A DNA stretch of 64,000 nt from Phytohabitans flavus (GTDB lineage: Bacteria; Actinomycetota; Actinomycetes; Mycobacteriales; Micromonosporaceae): positions 2,340,001 to 2,404,000 of the forward strand of contig NZ_AP022870.1 of NCBI RefSeq assembly GCF_011764545.1. The letters run 5' to 3'. Positions 48,100 through 58,001 of this stretch are shown piece by piece (the first letter of the stretch is position 1; each line of letters begins with the position of its first letter). The position numbers were made by a program, and so were the translations under genes. Below the pieces are notes generated by a model. The model did not search any database, was not told the origin of the DNA, and saw nothing but the letters and a program-made list of their open reading frames with translations.

Positions 48100-51000
48100 C
48101 CCGCAGGCACCTCGTCGTTGTCGACCAGCCGCAGCCGCCGCACGCCGGCCTCGGCGGCCGCCCGGAGCGCCTCCCGCGCGGCGGCGTAACTGTCCACCAT
48201 GATCTGTTCCGGTTGCAGGGTCGCGATGACGCCGCTCGCCGGCGGCGCCACCCGCACCACCGCGAACGTCGGTTTGGCGACCGCCACGCCGATGTCCGGC
48301 CCGGCGAAGGCCCGCTCGCCCCGCGCCCAGGCGCCGTTGACCGCCGCCGCGCCGCCCGCGACCTGTAGCCGCATCCGGTCGTCGGGCAGGTCGGCGGCGC
48401 CGAGCGGGGTGACCACGCCGTCCGGCCCCAGCTCCCACTGCTCGTACCGCGCCGACACGGTCCGCGCCGCCGAGGGCGGTACGAGCAGCGCACTGTCGTC
48501 CACCCGCGCGCCCGCTTCCCAGGACGCGAACGACGGCCAGGACAGCCGCTCCGCCTCGGTGAGATCCAGGTACTCGCCCTGGGCGAAGTCCTCCCGCACC
48601 GGCTCCGCCTCGGCGGACCGGCCGTCGAGGGTGATACCGAGCGTGAACGGCGGCGCGGCGTCACCGGTGAGGCGGGCGCTGCCGTACCTGTCGATGCGCA
48701 GGTTCAGCGGCGCCACCTGCTGGGTCACGGTCAGCGAGCCGAGCGGGTGCACGGTGACGACGTCCGGTACGGCGGCGTGCTCGGCGAGCGTCACGGCCGC
48801 GCCCGTGGCGTCCGGCAGCGCCGCGGACCAGCTGTCGACGTCCTCCAGCGCCGTCCGCAGCCGGCCGCCGAGGTCGACGAGTACCGGCGGTGGCTCGACC
48901 GCGCGCCGGCCCACCGTGACGTCGAAGTGGATGCTGTGCGTACCGAGGAACTTGAACGTCGCCGTGCCGACCGCGTGCCACGGGGTGGGGCCGGTGAGCG
49001 TGAACTCCAGGTACACCGCGAGCACCGGGTCGCCGTCCCACATCAGCGAGACGCCGGCGTAGATGTCCACGACAAGGCCGAGCGGGTCGAGCGTGATCAG
49101 CGCGTCGAAGCCGAGCAGCGCCGAGATCGAGAAGGTACCGACGACCGGCACCGAGACCGAGGCGTAGAGGTCGAGCCGGGCTCCGAACTGGACGGTGTTC
49201 GACGTGAGCGCCAGGTACGCGGAGAGCCGCAGCCGCGGGTTGTCGCTCTCGCCCAGGGAGAGGGTGAGCCGGCGTGGCACCGGGAAGTGCTCCGGTGGCT
49301 TGAACCGCGGGTTGAAACCGCCGAGCGAGACGAGGAACGACGGGTCGTCCCCCAACCGGCCCGCACGGCGAGGCCGCCGGAGAGCGTCATGTTGGCGATC
49401 CGGGAGTCGCGGATGACACCGTCGATGGCGAGCGTCTTGCGGTCGAAGTCGAGCGCGCCGAGCACGTCCACCTGGATGAGCACGACCGGCTTGGCCGTAC
49501 CCGGCGGCAGGGCCAGGCGCAGCTGGCCGGCGAGCACCACCCGGGTAGGTGTGGGGAACTCGATGAACAGGCCCAGCCGGGCCGTGAGGATGTTCTGCGC
49601 GCCCCAGCTCAGCTCCACCGTGGGGCCGACCACGAACTGCCCCACCGTGGTGGGGAAGTAGCGGGCCAGGTCGCGCACGATGCGCTGGGCGTTGCCGACC
49701 ACGTCGCTGGGGAACAGGATCCGGTCCAGCGCACCCGACTCCAGGCCGCCGCGTACGGCCTCGAGCTGCACGGAGCGGTGGATGCCGATCAGGCCGCCGA
49801 CGCCGGTGAGCGAGAAGCCGAAGCCGAGCTGTACCGGGGGAACCGCGCCGAGATCAGCACCAGCAGCGAGAAGCCGGGTGAGCCGTCCGGCATCCGGGTG
49901 GACAGCAGGCCGATCGCGGAAAGCTGGAGCGAGGCGAACTTCAGCTCGATCGCGCCGCCGTAGTCGCCGGTGTCCGGGTCGGCGAACAGGTAGCCGCCGC
50001 CGGTGACGACCGAGGCGTTCACCGCGATCCCCACGCCCTTGGGTGTGACGGGTTCGAGCGCGAAGTCGAATGGGCCGAACGCGCCCGGCTCCGCCGCCGG
50101 CCGGAGCGCCGCGCGCAGGCCGAGGTCGGCGACCGACGCGGTGACCGGCCCCAGCCGTACCGTCACGTCCGCGGTGAGCAGCAGCTGTACCGCCCCGTCG
50201 GCGGTGCTGCCGAGCACGACCCGCACCTGCTGCACGGTGAGCGGGCCGAGGGTGCGTCCCACCGGGAAGGTCTGGTCCAGGCGGGCCGCGCCAGCGAGCG
50301 TGAGGCCGGTCGACGGTGACCAGGCCAGCCCGAGGTCGAGGTCGACCACGACCGGCTGCTTGGGCAGGACCGCGGCGAGGAAGCCGTCGGCACCGGGCTC
50401 CAGCACCAGCCGCGCGCCGACAAGCTGGGCCGCCAGCCCACCGGTGGGGCCGTCCGCGTCGACGAGGGCGGTCCCGCTGAGCCGGATCTCGGCGATCTCC
50501 AGCCGGATCGCGTCCGCGCTGCCGAACCGCAGGATCGGTACGCCGGCCTCGGCGTCGCCGTAGCGCAGCACCACCTCGCCGCGCAGGCTACCGGCCTGGT
50601 CCGGTGGCTCGAACCGGGCGCCGTTCCGGCTGACGATGACCGGGCGGGTGCTGCCGGCCAGGGTCGCGTCCACCCGCCACACGCCGTCGTCCAGCGCGGC
50701 GTGCAGCTCGCCTCGGGGAGCCAGCACAGCGGCGAGGGGACCGTCCGTACCGCCCGGGGAAACGTCGCGGATCAGCCCGGCGGCGAGCCGGAACCCGGCG
50801 TCCACAGCGCCGTAGTCGCCGCTCCAGGCCACGTGCAGCAGGTGGGCCGCGGCGGCGCGTTCGGCCTCGGTGAGCCCGGACTCCGGGGAGTCCGCCCCGG
50901 GCGTCCCGTACGCGGCGAGCACCCCGATGTCGCTCAGCCAGCCGGCGAGCAGGGGGCCGAGCGCGTCGGCCAACGCGTCTGGCAGCGCCGGGGGCACCGC

Positions 51001-51576
51001 CTGGCCGAAGACCCGCTCGCGTACCGCGCCCACCGGGTCGCGCAGCAGCGCCGCGAGCGGGGCCAGGTCGTACACCGGCCGGGCCCGCCCGTCGCGGGCG
51101 AGCACGCCGCCGACCTCCAGCGGCGCGCTGGTGACCAGCCGGCGTACCCCGACGACGTCGCAGAACACCAGCAGCCTGGGAGCGCGGATGGCCAGATGGG
51201 CGTCGAGCAGGTGGGCGAAGAGGTCGGCGAGCAGCAGCCGGTACGGCGCGGGGTCGGTGCTGGGCGGTCGCCAGCCGTCCACCACGCCGGACACCGCCGT
51301 CACCGCGGCCCGGACCTTGTCGAGGCAGGCGACCGCGTCGCCGAGGGTGTCGATACCCTCCGCGAGCCGTTCGGCCAGCTCCGCCACCGTGGTCCGGCAG
51401 ACCTGGAACGCCTCGACGAGCTCCTCCGGGTCCGCGCCGGCGAGCGCCGCCGGCGTCCAGCCGATGCCCGACCACAGCCGCTGCCGCGCCGGCGCGCTCG
51501 TCGCCGCCTCGGTGAGTGGGCGCAGGAGGCTCATCGCGTGCTCGGCGAGCATCGCCTCGATCGGCTGTGTCTGCAC
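48096..51576 (-). CDS. Giant protein A: DUF6603-domain protein, about 1160 residues, two apparent frameshifts
   Basis: GTG 51576 has GGAGGGTGG just upstream; ATG 51552 is an alternative. The N-terminal 300 residues are helical (IEAMLAEHAMSLLRPLTEAATSAPARQRLW). From about residue 560 comes the DUF6603 region (LQLSAIGLLSTRMPDGSPGFSLLVLISARFPPVQLGFGFSLTGVGGLIGIHR, FPSDVVGNAQRIVRDLARYFP, WGDDPSFLVSLGGFNPRF), which needs one base at the run 49836-49840 and one at 49349-49353. It is long beta sheet, membrane-like in rhythm but without clear helices. First gene of the giant operon; no signal peptide. DUF6603 has no known function. Confidence 0.8.
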
Positions 51577-51796
51577 CCCACCCTCCAGTTCGTACACGCG
51601 TGGCTGTCCGGCGCACCCTGGGGGAGGGCCGGTGGCTGGTGGGTTTCCGCCGCCGGGGATGCGCCGGGAGCAAATTCTGGGCAGCGGCACCCCGTCCGCG
51701 GCACCGGCATTTCGGTGTATTGCCAAGCGCCGCAAGATCCCTTACAAGAACCCGAGGGCGTATCTGGTGCGGTGGCGCCGGAAAGGGGGACCGGAG
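51577..51796. promoter_or_regulatory. Divergent promoter region between giant proteins A and F
   Basis: 220 bases between the two divergent starts, the only place a promoter for the whole minus-strand operon can lie near its first gene. It contains a local AT-richer stretch near 51715-51770 (GCGCCGCAAGATCCCTTACAAG). I cannot place boxes with confidence. No repeat A copy here. Confidence 0.5.
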
Positions 51797-54679
51797 ATGG
51801 TGATGGTCGATGCGGAGGCGGGGCCGCGGATCGAGGATGTGCTGGCAGCGGCGGTGAAGACCCTGCCAGAGGCGGCGCGGCGCTGGCCAGAAGGGCCGAT
51901 CTGCCTCGCCCGCGAGTACAAGGCGTACCGGCCTGACCTGCCCACGTACAGCCGGTGGGTGGAGGAGGTGGAGCGTCGTATAGCCGACACCGATGAGCTG
52001 GTGCAACGGCTCCGTTTGCTCCACTACGGACGTGCGGCCGGGAACGTCCTATTTGACATTGTGCTCGACTCGAAGCTGAACCGCATGGGTGCGCCGATGA
52101 CCCTCGCGCACGCCGGCCAGGCCACCCTCGACGGGCTGATCGGCACCGGCAAGCTCACCACGTTCGTCACCGATTCGGCCGGTACGTGGCGGCCGCCGGT
52201 GGACATCTCGCACCTGTGGGTACTCGCCGACTATGTCCGCAATGGCCTTGGCGCGGGCGGGTACGCGCTGGCCGCCACCGCCGACCCGGTCGGGGCGCTG
52301 AGCTGGACCGGCGACCTCGCCTCCTGGTGGAGCTCCTACAACGACCAGCGGCTCACGGCGCGCGCGGCGGCCGTCGAGGCGGGACAGGAGTGGCAGGAGC
52401 CGACCGACCCGGCCGCGCTCGCCACCCCGCTCCAGTGGCTGCACCGGTCGACCACCTGGCGGTGCGGTGTCGACGACCTGTTCGGCGACATGGACGCGAT
52501 CGCGTTGATGGGCGCGCTCGCCGAGCCGGGCCAGGGCGCGACTCCCGTCACCGACCTGCTTCGTGTCTACTATGGACCGAGCCCGGTGCAGGTCGGGCGC
52601 GCGCTGCTGCACGCCGACAACCGGTTCCACCTCTTCGTGCGGCACGCCCAGCCGGCGATCCCGCACACCGTCGACGAGGAGACCGGTGTGGTCACCGTCG
52701 ATCGGGCCGAGGCGCTACCGGTGATCCGCGGGCACATCCGCGACGTGGCGATGGCGATTCTGCGGATCACCCGGCTGCGGATCGCGGGTCGCGAGCGTGG
52801 CATCATCGGCCTCCTCGACCAGACCGGCAACGTGCTTCGCGGCCTGCGGGTCGAGGCGTCCGTACGCGAGGACGTGGACGGTCCGTGGGGCGCCGCGATG
52901 CTGGATGAGGTGGCCGCGCGGTTTACCGACTTCCTCCTCAATGGACTCGCCGGCGAGGGCTGGGACGTCGGCGCGTGGCCACAGGACGCTTCACCCCTCG
53001 AGCCGTACGGCGGTTTCCTGCTCCAGTACGGCGACAGCGACGCGGCCCGGCGGTACGGCGGGAAGAACGGCGCGGTTCCCGCCGTGATGCAGTACGTCCG
53101 CACCCTTCAGGAGCACCTGGAAGAGCTCGGCTTCACCAGCGGTGTCACCCCGGACGGGCAGTTCGGCGCGAGCACCGCGATGGCGCTGCGGGAGCTTCAG
53201 ATCGAAGCGCAGCAGTCGCGGGTCTGGCAGGAGAAGGGGGCGCCCGTCCCCGGCATGGCGGTGGAGACGGCGGCCCGCCGCTTCCGTGGCTACGTCAACG
53301 GCTGCCTCGACCCGGAGACCGCCGCCACCATCGCCGAGTGGCGCAGACCCGCCGGCGGCCTGCGCAACCTCTGCCCGGTGCGGGTCTACACCCGGCGGGT
53401 GAACGACGGCGTACCGGGCGCGGTCGTACACACCGACGTCTGGCGCTGGGACCAGGTCAAGGAGACGAACGTGCGGTTCTACGCCGCCGACGGGCTGGCC
53501 CGGTACCCGATCCCACGGCAGCGGATCGTCGACGGCGACCCGACTGTCGCGGTGGTGGGCGCGTTCAGCGAGGCCGAGACGACCGGGCCCAACCTCGGCA
53601 AGGTGCACTCCTGGCCGGAGGCGGCGATCACCACGCGCACGCTCGTACCGGCCGGCCTGCTCCCCGCACCCCCGGCGGACCCGGCCGGGCTCCCGATCGG
53701 CTCGACCTACCGCGTGGTGCGGGCCATCGCGCACGTCGAGTGCCAGGGCAACTTCGACATCATCAACGCGTACGACCGCGGGCGCGTATCCATCGGAGTG
53801 TGCCACTGGGCTCTGATGACGACCGGCATCGGCGAGTACGCCGCCCTGCTGGCCTACTACGCGCACATCGACCCGGAGGCGTACCAGCGCGACTTCGGCC
53901 GGTACGGGATCCTGCCGGAGAAGCCGTGGGACCCGGCCACCTGGACCGCGGACGGTGCCGGCGCGCAGGCAAAGTACGCCGGCCGGCTCGCCTTCTACGG
54001 CCTGCGGGACGGCACCGGGCGGCTGCACCCGGCCGAGCCGCTGCCGCTCGGCGCGAAAAAGGTGGAGGACATCGCCGACGCCTACCTCATCGACTACCTG
54101 CGCGGCTGGCACGCCCTGCACCGCCTCGCGATGGGGCTGCGGACAAACGAATCGATGTGGCGTCTCATGTGGACGTTCACGCTCTTCCGGCTGCGGGCGC
54201 TGCTCGCCCGACCGTTCCACAGTGGACCGGCGGCGGGTCCGGGGCCGGTGGTGCCGGACGGCGCCGGCGGGCAACGGGTCGCCACATTCGGCGAGGTGTT
54301 CACCAGCGAGCGTGCCGTCACGGCGCTGCTGCGCTGGCACGTCAACCGCCCCGGCCGGGTGCTCGACAGCAACGGCGCGGTCAACGACGCGCTCGCCGCG
54401 TTCCAGACGGTTTACGGCACCGGGCGGGTGAACCTCGCCGCGCTGACGCAGGCCCAGCAGGACGCCGCGCAGGTCGCGCTCGCCCAGGACATGATCGACC
54501 GGGCGCCCACCGACTCCAACTACCGCGACAGCGTGCGCAACGCGGTGACCTACGTCGACGCGGAAGTCGGCGCGCTGCGCTCCACCGCCCGGTCGTTCCA
54601 GCTCATCCCGGAGGCACCCATGTGGCCGCGGTCCGCGCGTCTATCAGCTGTGTATCCGTTGTCGAACGGGCGCCGATAG
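51797..54679 (+). CDS. Giant protein F: paralogue of E with peptidoglycan-binding-like and lysozyme/transglycosylase-like regions
   Basis: A 960-residue intact protein. Residues about 30-420 align with protein E (LPTYSRWVEEVERR, YYGPSPVQVGRALLHADNRFHLFVRH, VDGPWGAAMLDEVAARFTDFLL, YGGFLLQYGDSDAARRYGG). Residues 430-469 are peptidoglycan-binding-like (LQEHLEELGFTSGVTPDGQFGASTAMALRELQ). Near residue 640-670 is VVRAIAHVECQGNFDIINAYDRGRVSIGVCHWALM; Glu648 followed by a GRVSIGVCHW strand recalls lysozyme/transglycosylase folds. This is inference from pattern. ATG 51797 follows AGGGGGA. No signal peptide. It is divergent from the giant operon and probably works with it. Confidence 0.78.
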   Translation: MVMVDAEAGPRIEDVLAAAVKTLPEAARRWPEGPICLAREYKAYRPDLPTYSRWVEEVERRIADTDELVQRLRLLHYGRAAGNVLFDIVLDSKLNRMGAPMTLAHAGQATLDGLIGTGKLTTFVTDSAGTWRPPVDISHLWVLADYVRNGLGAGGYALAATADPVGALSWTGDLASWWSSYNDQRLTARAAAVEAGQEWQEPTDPAALATPLQWLHRSTTWRCGVDDLFGDMDAIALMGALAEPGQGATPVTDLLRVYYGPSPVQVGRALLHADNRFHLFVRHAQPAIPHTVDEETGVVTVDRAEALPVIRGHIRDVAMAILRITRLRIAGRERGIIGLLDQTGNVLRGLRVEASVREDVDGPWGAAMLDEVAARFTDFLLNGLAGEGWDVGAWPQDASPLEPYGGFLLQYGDSDAARRYGGKNGAVPAVMQYVRTLQEHLEELGFTSGVTPDGQFGASTAMALRELQIEAQQSRVWQEKGAPVPGMAVETAARRFRGYVNGCLDPETAATIAEWRRPAGGLRNLCPVRVYTRRVNDGVPGAVVHTDVWRWDQVKETNVRFYAADGLARYPIPRQRIVDGDPTVAVVGAFSEAETTGPNLGKVHSWPEAAITTRTLVPAGLLPAPPADPAGLPIGSTYRVVRAIAHVECQGNFDIINAYDRGRVSIGVCHWALMTTGIGEYAALLAYYAHIDPEAYQRDFGRYGILPEKPWDPATWTADGAGAQAKYAGRLAFYGLRDGTGRLHPAEPLPLGAKKVEDIADAYLIDYLRGWHALHRLAMGLRTNESMWRLMWTFTLFRLRALLARPFHSGPAAGPGPVVPDGAGGQRVATFGEVFTSERAVTALLRWHVNRPGRVLDSNGAVNDALAAFQTVYGTGRVNLAALTQAQQDAAQVALAQDMIDRAPTDSNYRDSVRNAVTYVDAEVGALRSTARSFQLIPEAPMWPRSARLSAVYPLSNGRR

Positions 54680-54716
54680 CTTTTCTCCCCGCGTCACCAC
54701 ACAGCAGGGAGAGTCG

Positions 54717-55913
54717 ATGTCTGCCCCATTCGCGGCAACGGCCGAGGGTGAGCGCCACGCGGCCTACGCCGAGCTGGCCCGCCGAGGTCCTGTGCACCGG
54801 ATCAGCCTGCCCACCGGCGTACCGATCTGGCTCGTCACCGGCTACGAGCAGGCGCGGTCCCTGCTGACCGACCCGCGGGTGGTCAAGGGCGGCTGGGACG
54901 GCCGGACCCGCTGGACGCCGCCGGGTCAAGGGCTTCCCGAAGCGCTGTCGCGCGGCCTGTACACGCACATGCTGACCCAGGACCCGCCGGACCACGGCCG
55001 CTTGCGCAAGCTGGTGGGGAAGGCGTTCACGCGGCGCCGGATCGACCTGCTTCAGCCGACGATCGCCAAGCTGGCCGGCGAGCTGCTCGACGCTTTGCGC
55101 GACGAGGAGACCACCGACCTCATGGCGACATACGCCGCGCCGCTCCCGATCGCGGTGATCACAGAGCTGGTCGGGGTACCGCCGGAGGCGCGGGCGGACT
55201 TCCGCGGCTGGGCGACACCGCTCATGTCGCCGGGAATCCTGCCCCGCGAGCGGATCGAGGCCGCGGCCACGGCGCTGCACCGGTACACGCTCGACCTGGT
55301 GGCGACCAAGCGCGCGGCGCCGCGGGACGACCTGCTGTCCGACCTGATCGCGGCCCGCGAGGACGGGGAACGGCTCACCGAGGACGAGCTGACCTCGTCG
55401 GTGTACCTGATCGTGTTCGCCGGGCACGAGACGACCGTGAACCTCATCGGCAACGGCGTCCTCGCGCTCCTCACGCACCCGGACCAGCTCGCCAAGCTGC
55501 GCGCACACCCCGAGCTGATCGACCGCGCGGTCGAGGAGTTCCTGCGCTTCGACCCGCCGGTACAGGGCACGCTGCCGTACCTGACCACCGAGCCGGTCGA
55601 GGTCGCCGGCGTAACCATCCCGGCCGACGAGCTGGTGATGTTCGCCGCGCAAGCCGCCAACCGCGATCCGGCCGTCTTCGCCGCCCCGGACACATTCGAC
55701 ATCGAACGGGAGCGCGCCACCCACCTAGCCTTCGGCCACGGCGTCCATCACTGCCTCGGCGCGCCGCTGGCCCGCGTGCAGGGCCGCATCGCGTTCGAGG
55801 CGCTGCTGGACCGCTTTCCACGCATCCGCCTGAACGTGCCCGCACACACCCTCACACGCACCCCGTCGATGGTCCTCAACGCGCTGACAACCCTTCCGGT
55901 AAGCCTGCGCTGA
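54717..55913 (+). CDS. Cytochrome P450
   Basis: A 398-residue bacterial class I P450. The oxygen-binding I-helix motif is FAGHETT (about 234-240), the ExxR pair is EEFLR (about 272-276), and the heme loop is FGHGVHHCLGAPLAR with Cys346 as the iron ligand. ATG 54717 follows GGGAGAG. Cytosolic; needs a ferredoxin and reductase from elsewhere. It starts 38 bases after giant protein F but that need not mean shared function. Substrate unknown. Confidence 0.95.
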   Translation: MSAPFAATAEGERHAAYAELARRGPVHRISLPTGVPIWLVTGYEQARSLLTDPRVVKGGWDGRTRWTPPGQGLPEALSRGLYTHMLTQDPPDHGRLRKLVGKAFTRRRIDLLQPTIAKLAGELLDALRDEETTDLMATYAAPLPIAVITELVGVPPEARADFRGWATPLMSPGILPRERIEAAATALHRYTLDLVATKRAAPRDDLLSDLIAAREDGERLTEDELTSSVYLIVFAGHETTVNLIGNGVLALLTHPDQLAKLRAHPELIDRAVEEFLRFDPPVQGTLPYLTTEPVEVAGVTIPADELVMFAAQAANRDPAVFAAPDTFDIERERATHLAFGHGVHHCLGAPLARVQGRIAFEALLDRFPRIRLNVPAHTLTRTPSMVLNALTTLPVSLR

Positions 55914-56167
55914 CCCGCCGGTCACCCCCACCGGGCGCAAAGGCAAAGGCAAGGGCGCAGTCGCATCCACAACAGACATTGAGCTACCGCGACGTCCGCG
56001 GTGGTCCAGACCGCCGCTCCCGCAGCCTCACCCTCCGCGCCACACAATCGTTCGCCCAGAATCCGCGGCGCCGTCGGCGCGTCGTCAAGGGAGGCAACCG
56101 CAACCACGAGTCGCACAGAGCGACCACCACCCTGATATCAAGAGATTTCTAGGCGAGTAGCGACCGG
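55914..56167. repeat. Intergenic region with repeat A copy 4 (55981-56045) and a partial hairpin arm
   Basis: 254 bases between convergent P450 and HNH genes. Repeat A copy 4 starts GAGCTACCGCGACGTCCGCG. It is followed by AATCGTTCGCCCAGAATCCG (56046-56065), which matches the left arm of the hairpin at 61686 but lacks the right arm. Confidence 0.7.
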
Positions 56168-57424
56168 TCACGTCCGGTGGTGGTAAGGGTTTCGACGGGG
56201 TCGCTGCCGCGGATCAACGTAGGCGGGTGGGATGAACTCCGGCCTGCCGTCCTCGACACAAAGCCGGACGGTCCACTGTCCTCGGTGGATGATGCGGTGG
56301 TGGTAGCGGCACAGCAGCACGCTGTTGTGCAAGCTGGTGGGTCCGCCGTCGGCCCATGATTGGATGTGGTGGCCGTCGCACCAGCGCGGTGGTCGGTCAC
56401 AGCCTGGGAAGGCGCATCCTCGGTCGCGTAGCTCCAGCGCTCGCCGCAACGACCCGGTGATCAGCCGCCTAGTGCGGCCTAGGTCCAGGACCTGCCCGTC
56501 GCCGTCGAGCACCGCCGGGATGATCTGTGCGTCGCAGGCCAGCTGGCGGACTTGGGTGGGGCTGAGCCGCCCACCGGTGTCCAGCACGCCGATGCCGAAC
56601 TGCTGCTCGAGCAGTTCGAATGGCACGGTGACCGTCACGTGTGGCCGCTGCCCGCCGTTGTCCGGTAACTGCTCGGTGCGGGTGGCCAGGTCGCACACCT
56701 CGACCAACGCGTCCGCCCGCCGCTGGCCCGGGGTGCGCGGCTCGTCGTCGTCATGGCGGGGCGCACACAACGGATCCAATGCCGCGTTGACGGTGGCGGC
56801 ACCAACCTCATCCAGCCAGCCGGTGACCCGGACGCGGCCGTCGCCGAGACGGGTGAGCTGGAACGCGCGGGTCTGCCACGCCCGGGCTTCCTGCCACTGC
56901 AACGCAGCAGCATCACGGGCGTCCGCGATCTCCGGTGCCACGTGGGCGAGGATCCGCTGGCCAGCTTTGCGCAGGATGGTGGGCTCGAACTGCTCGGCCT
57001 GACCGATCAGCACCGCCTCCGCCTCATCAACCAGATCGGCGCCGAGGTCGGCGGGAAGGTCCCGGACCGTAGTGGCGATGACCGTGGCCTGCTCCGCGTT
57101 GACCGCACCCGCGATCAGGGCGGTGTCGAGGGCGGCCCGCTCGTCAACCGCTCTCGCGAGGTCGGCCAGCCGTTTCGCGGCGTGGATGCTGATCCGGTGA
57201 CGCTCCCGCAACCACACCGCCGTGCTGGACGCGTGCTGCGCGATCGGTAGGCCGCGCCCGTCGATTTCCCGGATCAGATGCAGCTGTGCTGCGGTCAGTG
57301 TTTGCAACGCTTGGTGGATGGTGTCCAGGGAATCGACAAGCTCGTCATCGCTCAACGTCCAGACCGACGCGGTAGCACATTTACCGACTACCTCGCGTAG
57401 CTGGTCTAACGCATCGCTGGACAC
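56168..57424 (-). CDS. DUF222 and HNH endonuclease domain protein
   Basis: A 418-residue member of the actinobacterial DUF222-HNH family (13E12-type). The helical DUF222 part covers residues about 20-300; the HNH motif is RGCAFPGCDRPPRWCDGHHIQSWADGGPTSLHNSVLLCRYHHRIIH with the CxxC and His ligands intact. These genes occur in many copies per genome and may be selfish or DNA-repair-related. GTG 57424 is the start. It is less GC-rich at its 5' side, where an AT-rich promoter stretch (57430-57530) stands out. Confidence 0.92.
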   Translation of the reverse strand: MSSDALDQLREVVGKCATASVWTLSDDELVDSLDTIHQALQTLTAAQLHLIREIDGRGLPIAQHASSTAVWLRERHRISIHAAKRLADLARAVDERAALDTALIAGAVNAEQATVIATTVRDLPADLGADLVDEAEAVLIGQAEQFEPTILRKAGQRILAHVAPEIADARDAAALQWQEARAWQTRAFQLTRLGDGRVRVTGWLDEVGAATVNAALDPLCAPRHDDDEPRTPGQRRADALVEVCDLATRTEQLPDNGGQRPHVTVTVPFELLEQQFGIGVLDTGGRLSPTQVRQLACDAQIIPAVLDGDGQVLDLGRTRRLITGSLRRALELRDRGCAFPGCDRPPRWCDGHHIQSWADGGPTSLHNSVLLCRYHHRIIHRGQWTVRLCVEDGRPEFIPPAYVDPRQRPRRNPYHHRT

Positions 57425-57826
57425 TCGCTAATTGTCTCGCATCAGCTCCAAGACCACCAGTTATATTCGTCGATCTAGGGATATTCGAATTGCAATCTTG
57501 CGAGGAATAAGAATCGATTAGGAAAACCTGATACCGGAGACCGCGTGGCTACTCTGGCGGCGGCGGGGCGGTGCGATCTGGCGACGGGTGGTGACGATGC
57601 TGGGAGCTGTTGCTGCCCAAGGGATAGAAGCCAAGCCGACCACCGAAATGTGAGCAGGGCCGTGAGCCGTGCGGGCGCCAGGCCAACCGGGCCTACCTGC
57701 GCCAGCGATGGATCCGCCGCACGCCGGGGTTTGGGTCGTGGAGCGTGCCCCGCCCATGCGCGCGCCGATCAGAGCTGGTCGAATCGTGAACGCTCGACCG
57801 GCGCCGCACCCGGACGCTGTCCGGCG

Positions 57827-57874
57827 GATCGTGGTATTTAGCTGTGGTTATAGCGACAGCTAAATACCACGATC
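57827..57874. repeat. Perfect 19-bp inverted repeat (hairpin)
   Basis: Arms GATCGTGGTATTTAGCTGT (57827-57845) and its exact complement (57856-57874) with a 10-base loop. The arm end GATCGTGGTA recurs in hairpins at 29509 and 61873. Confidence 0.85.
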
Positions 57875-57953
57875 GCTGGCGTGCTCCGACTGGCATGCGG
57901 ACAAACCAGCTAAAGCGCCCAACCCGACGGTGTCGCTGTGGCCAAGCCTGCGA

Positions 57954-58001
57954 GATCTAGTCGACTTCCTGTCGTCCTGACGGCAGAAAGTCGACTAGAT
58001 C
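57954..58001. repeat. 14-bp inverted repeat extended by a near-perfect inner stem
   Basis: Arms GATCTAGTCGACTT (57954-57967) and AAGTCGACTAGATC (57988-58001). After one mismatch the inner CTG/CAG and CGT/ACG also pair. No T-run follows, so it is not a classic terminator. Confidence 0.8.

Noticed and set aside
35660..54679. Phage tail, contractile injection or type VI secretion cluster
   Set aside because: No sheath, tube, baseplate, spike or AAA+ gene can be recognised in or beside the operon.
29926..55913. Antibiotic biosynthetic cluster suggested by a SARP regulator and a P450
   Set aside because: No polyketide, peptide, terpene or other core synthase is in the window.
57545..57841. Small open frame in the gene-free stretch next to the HNH gene
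   Set aside because: Composition is Arg/Ala/Pro-rich with no ribosome site and it runs into the hairpin arm.
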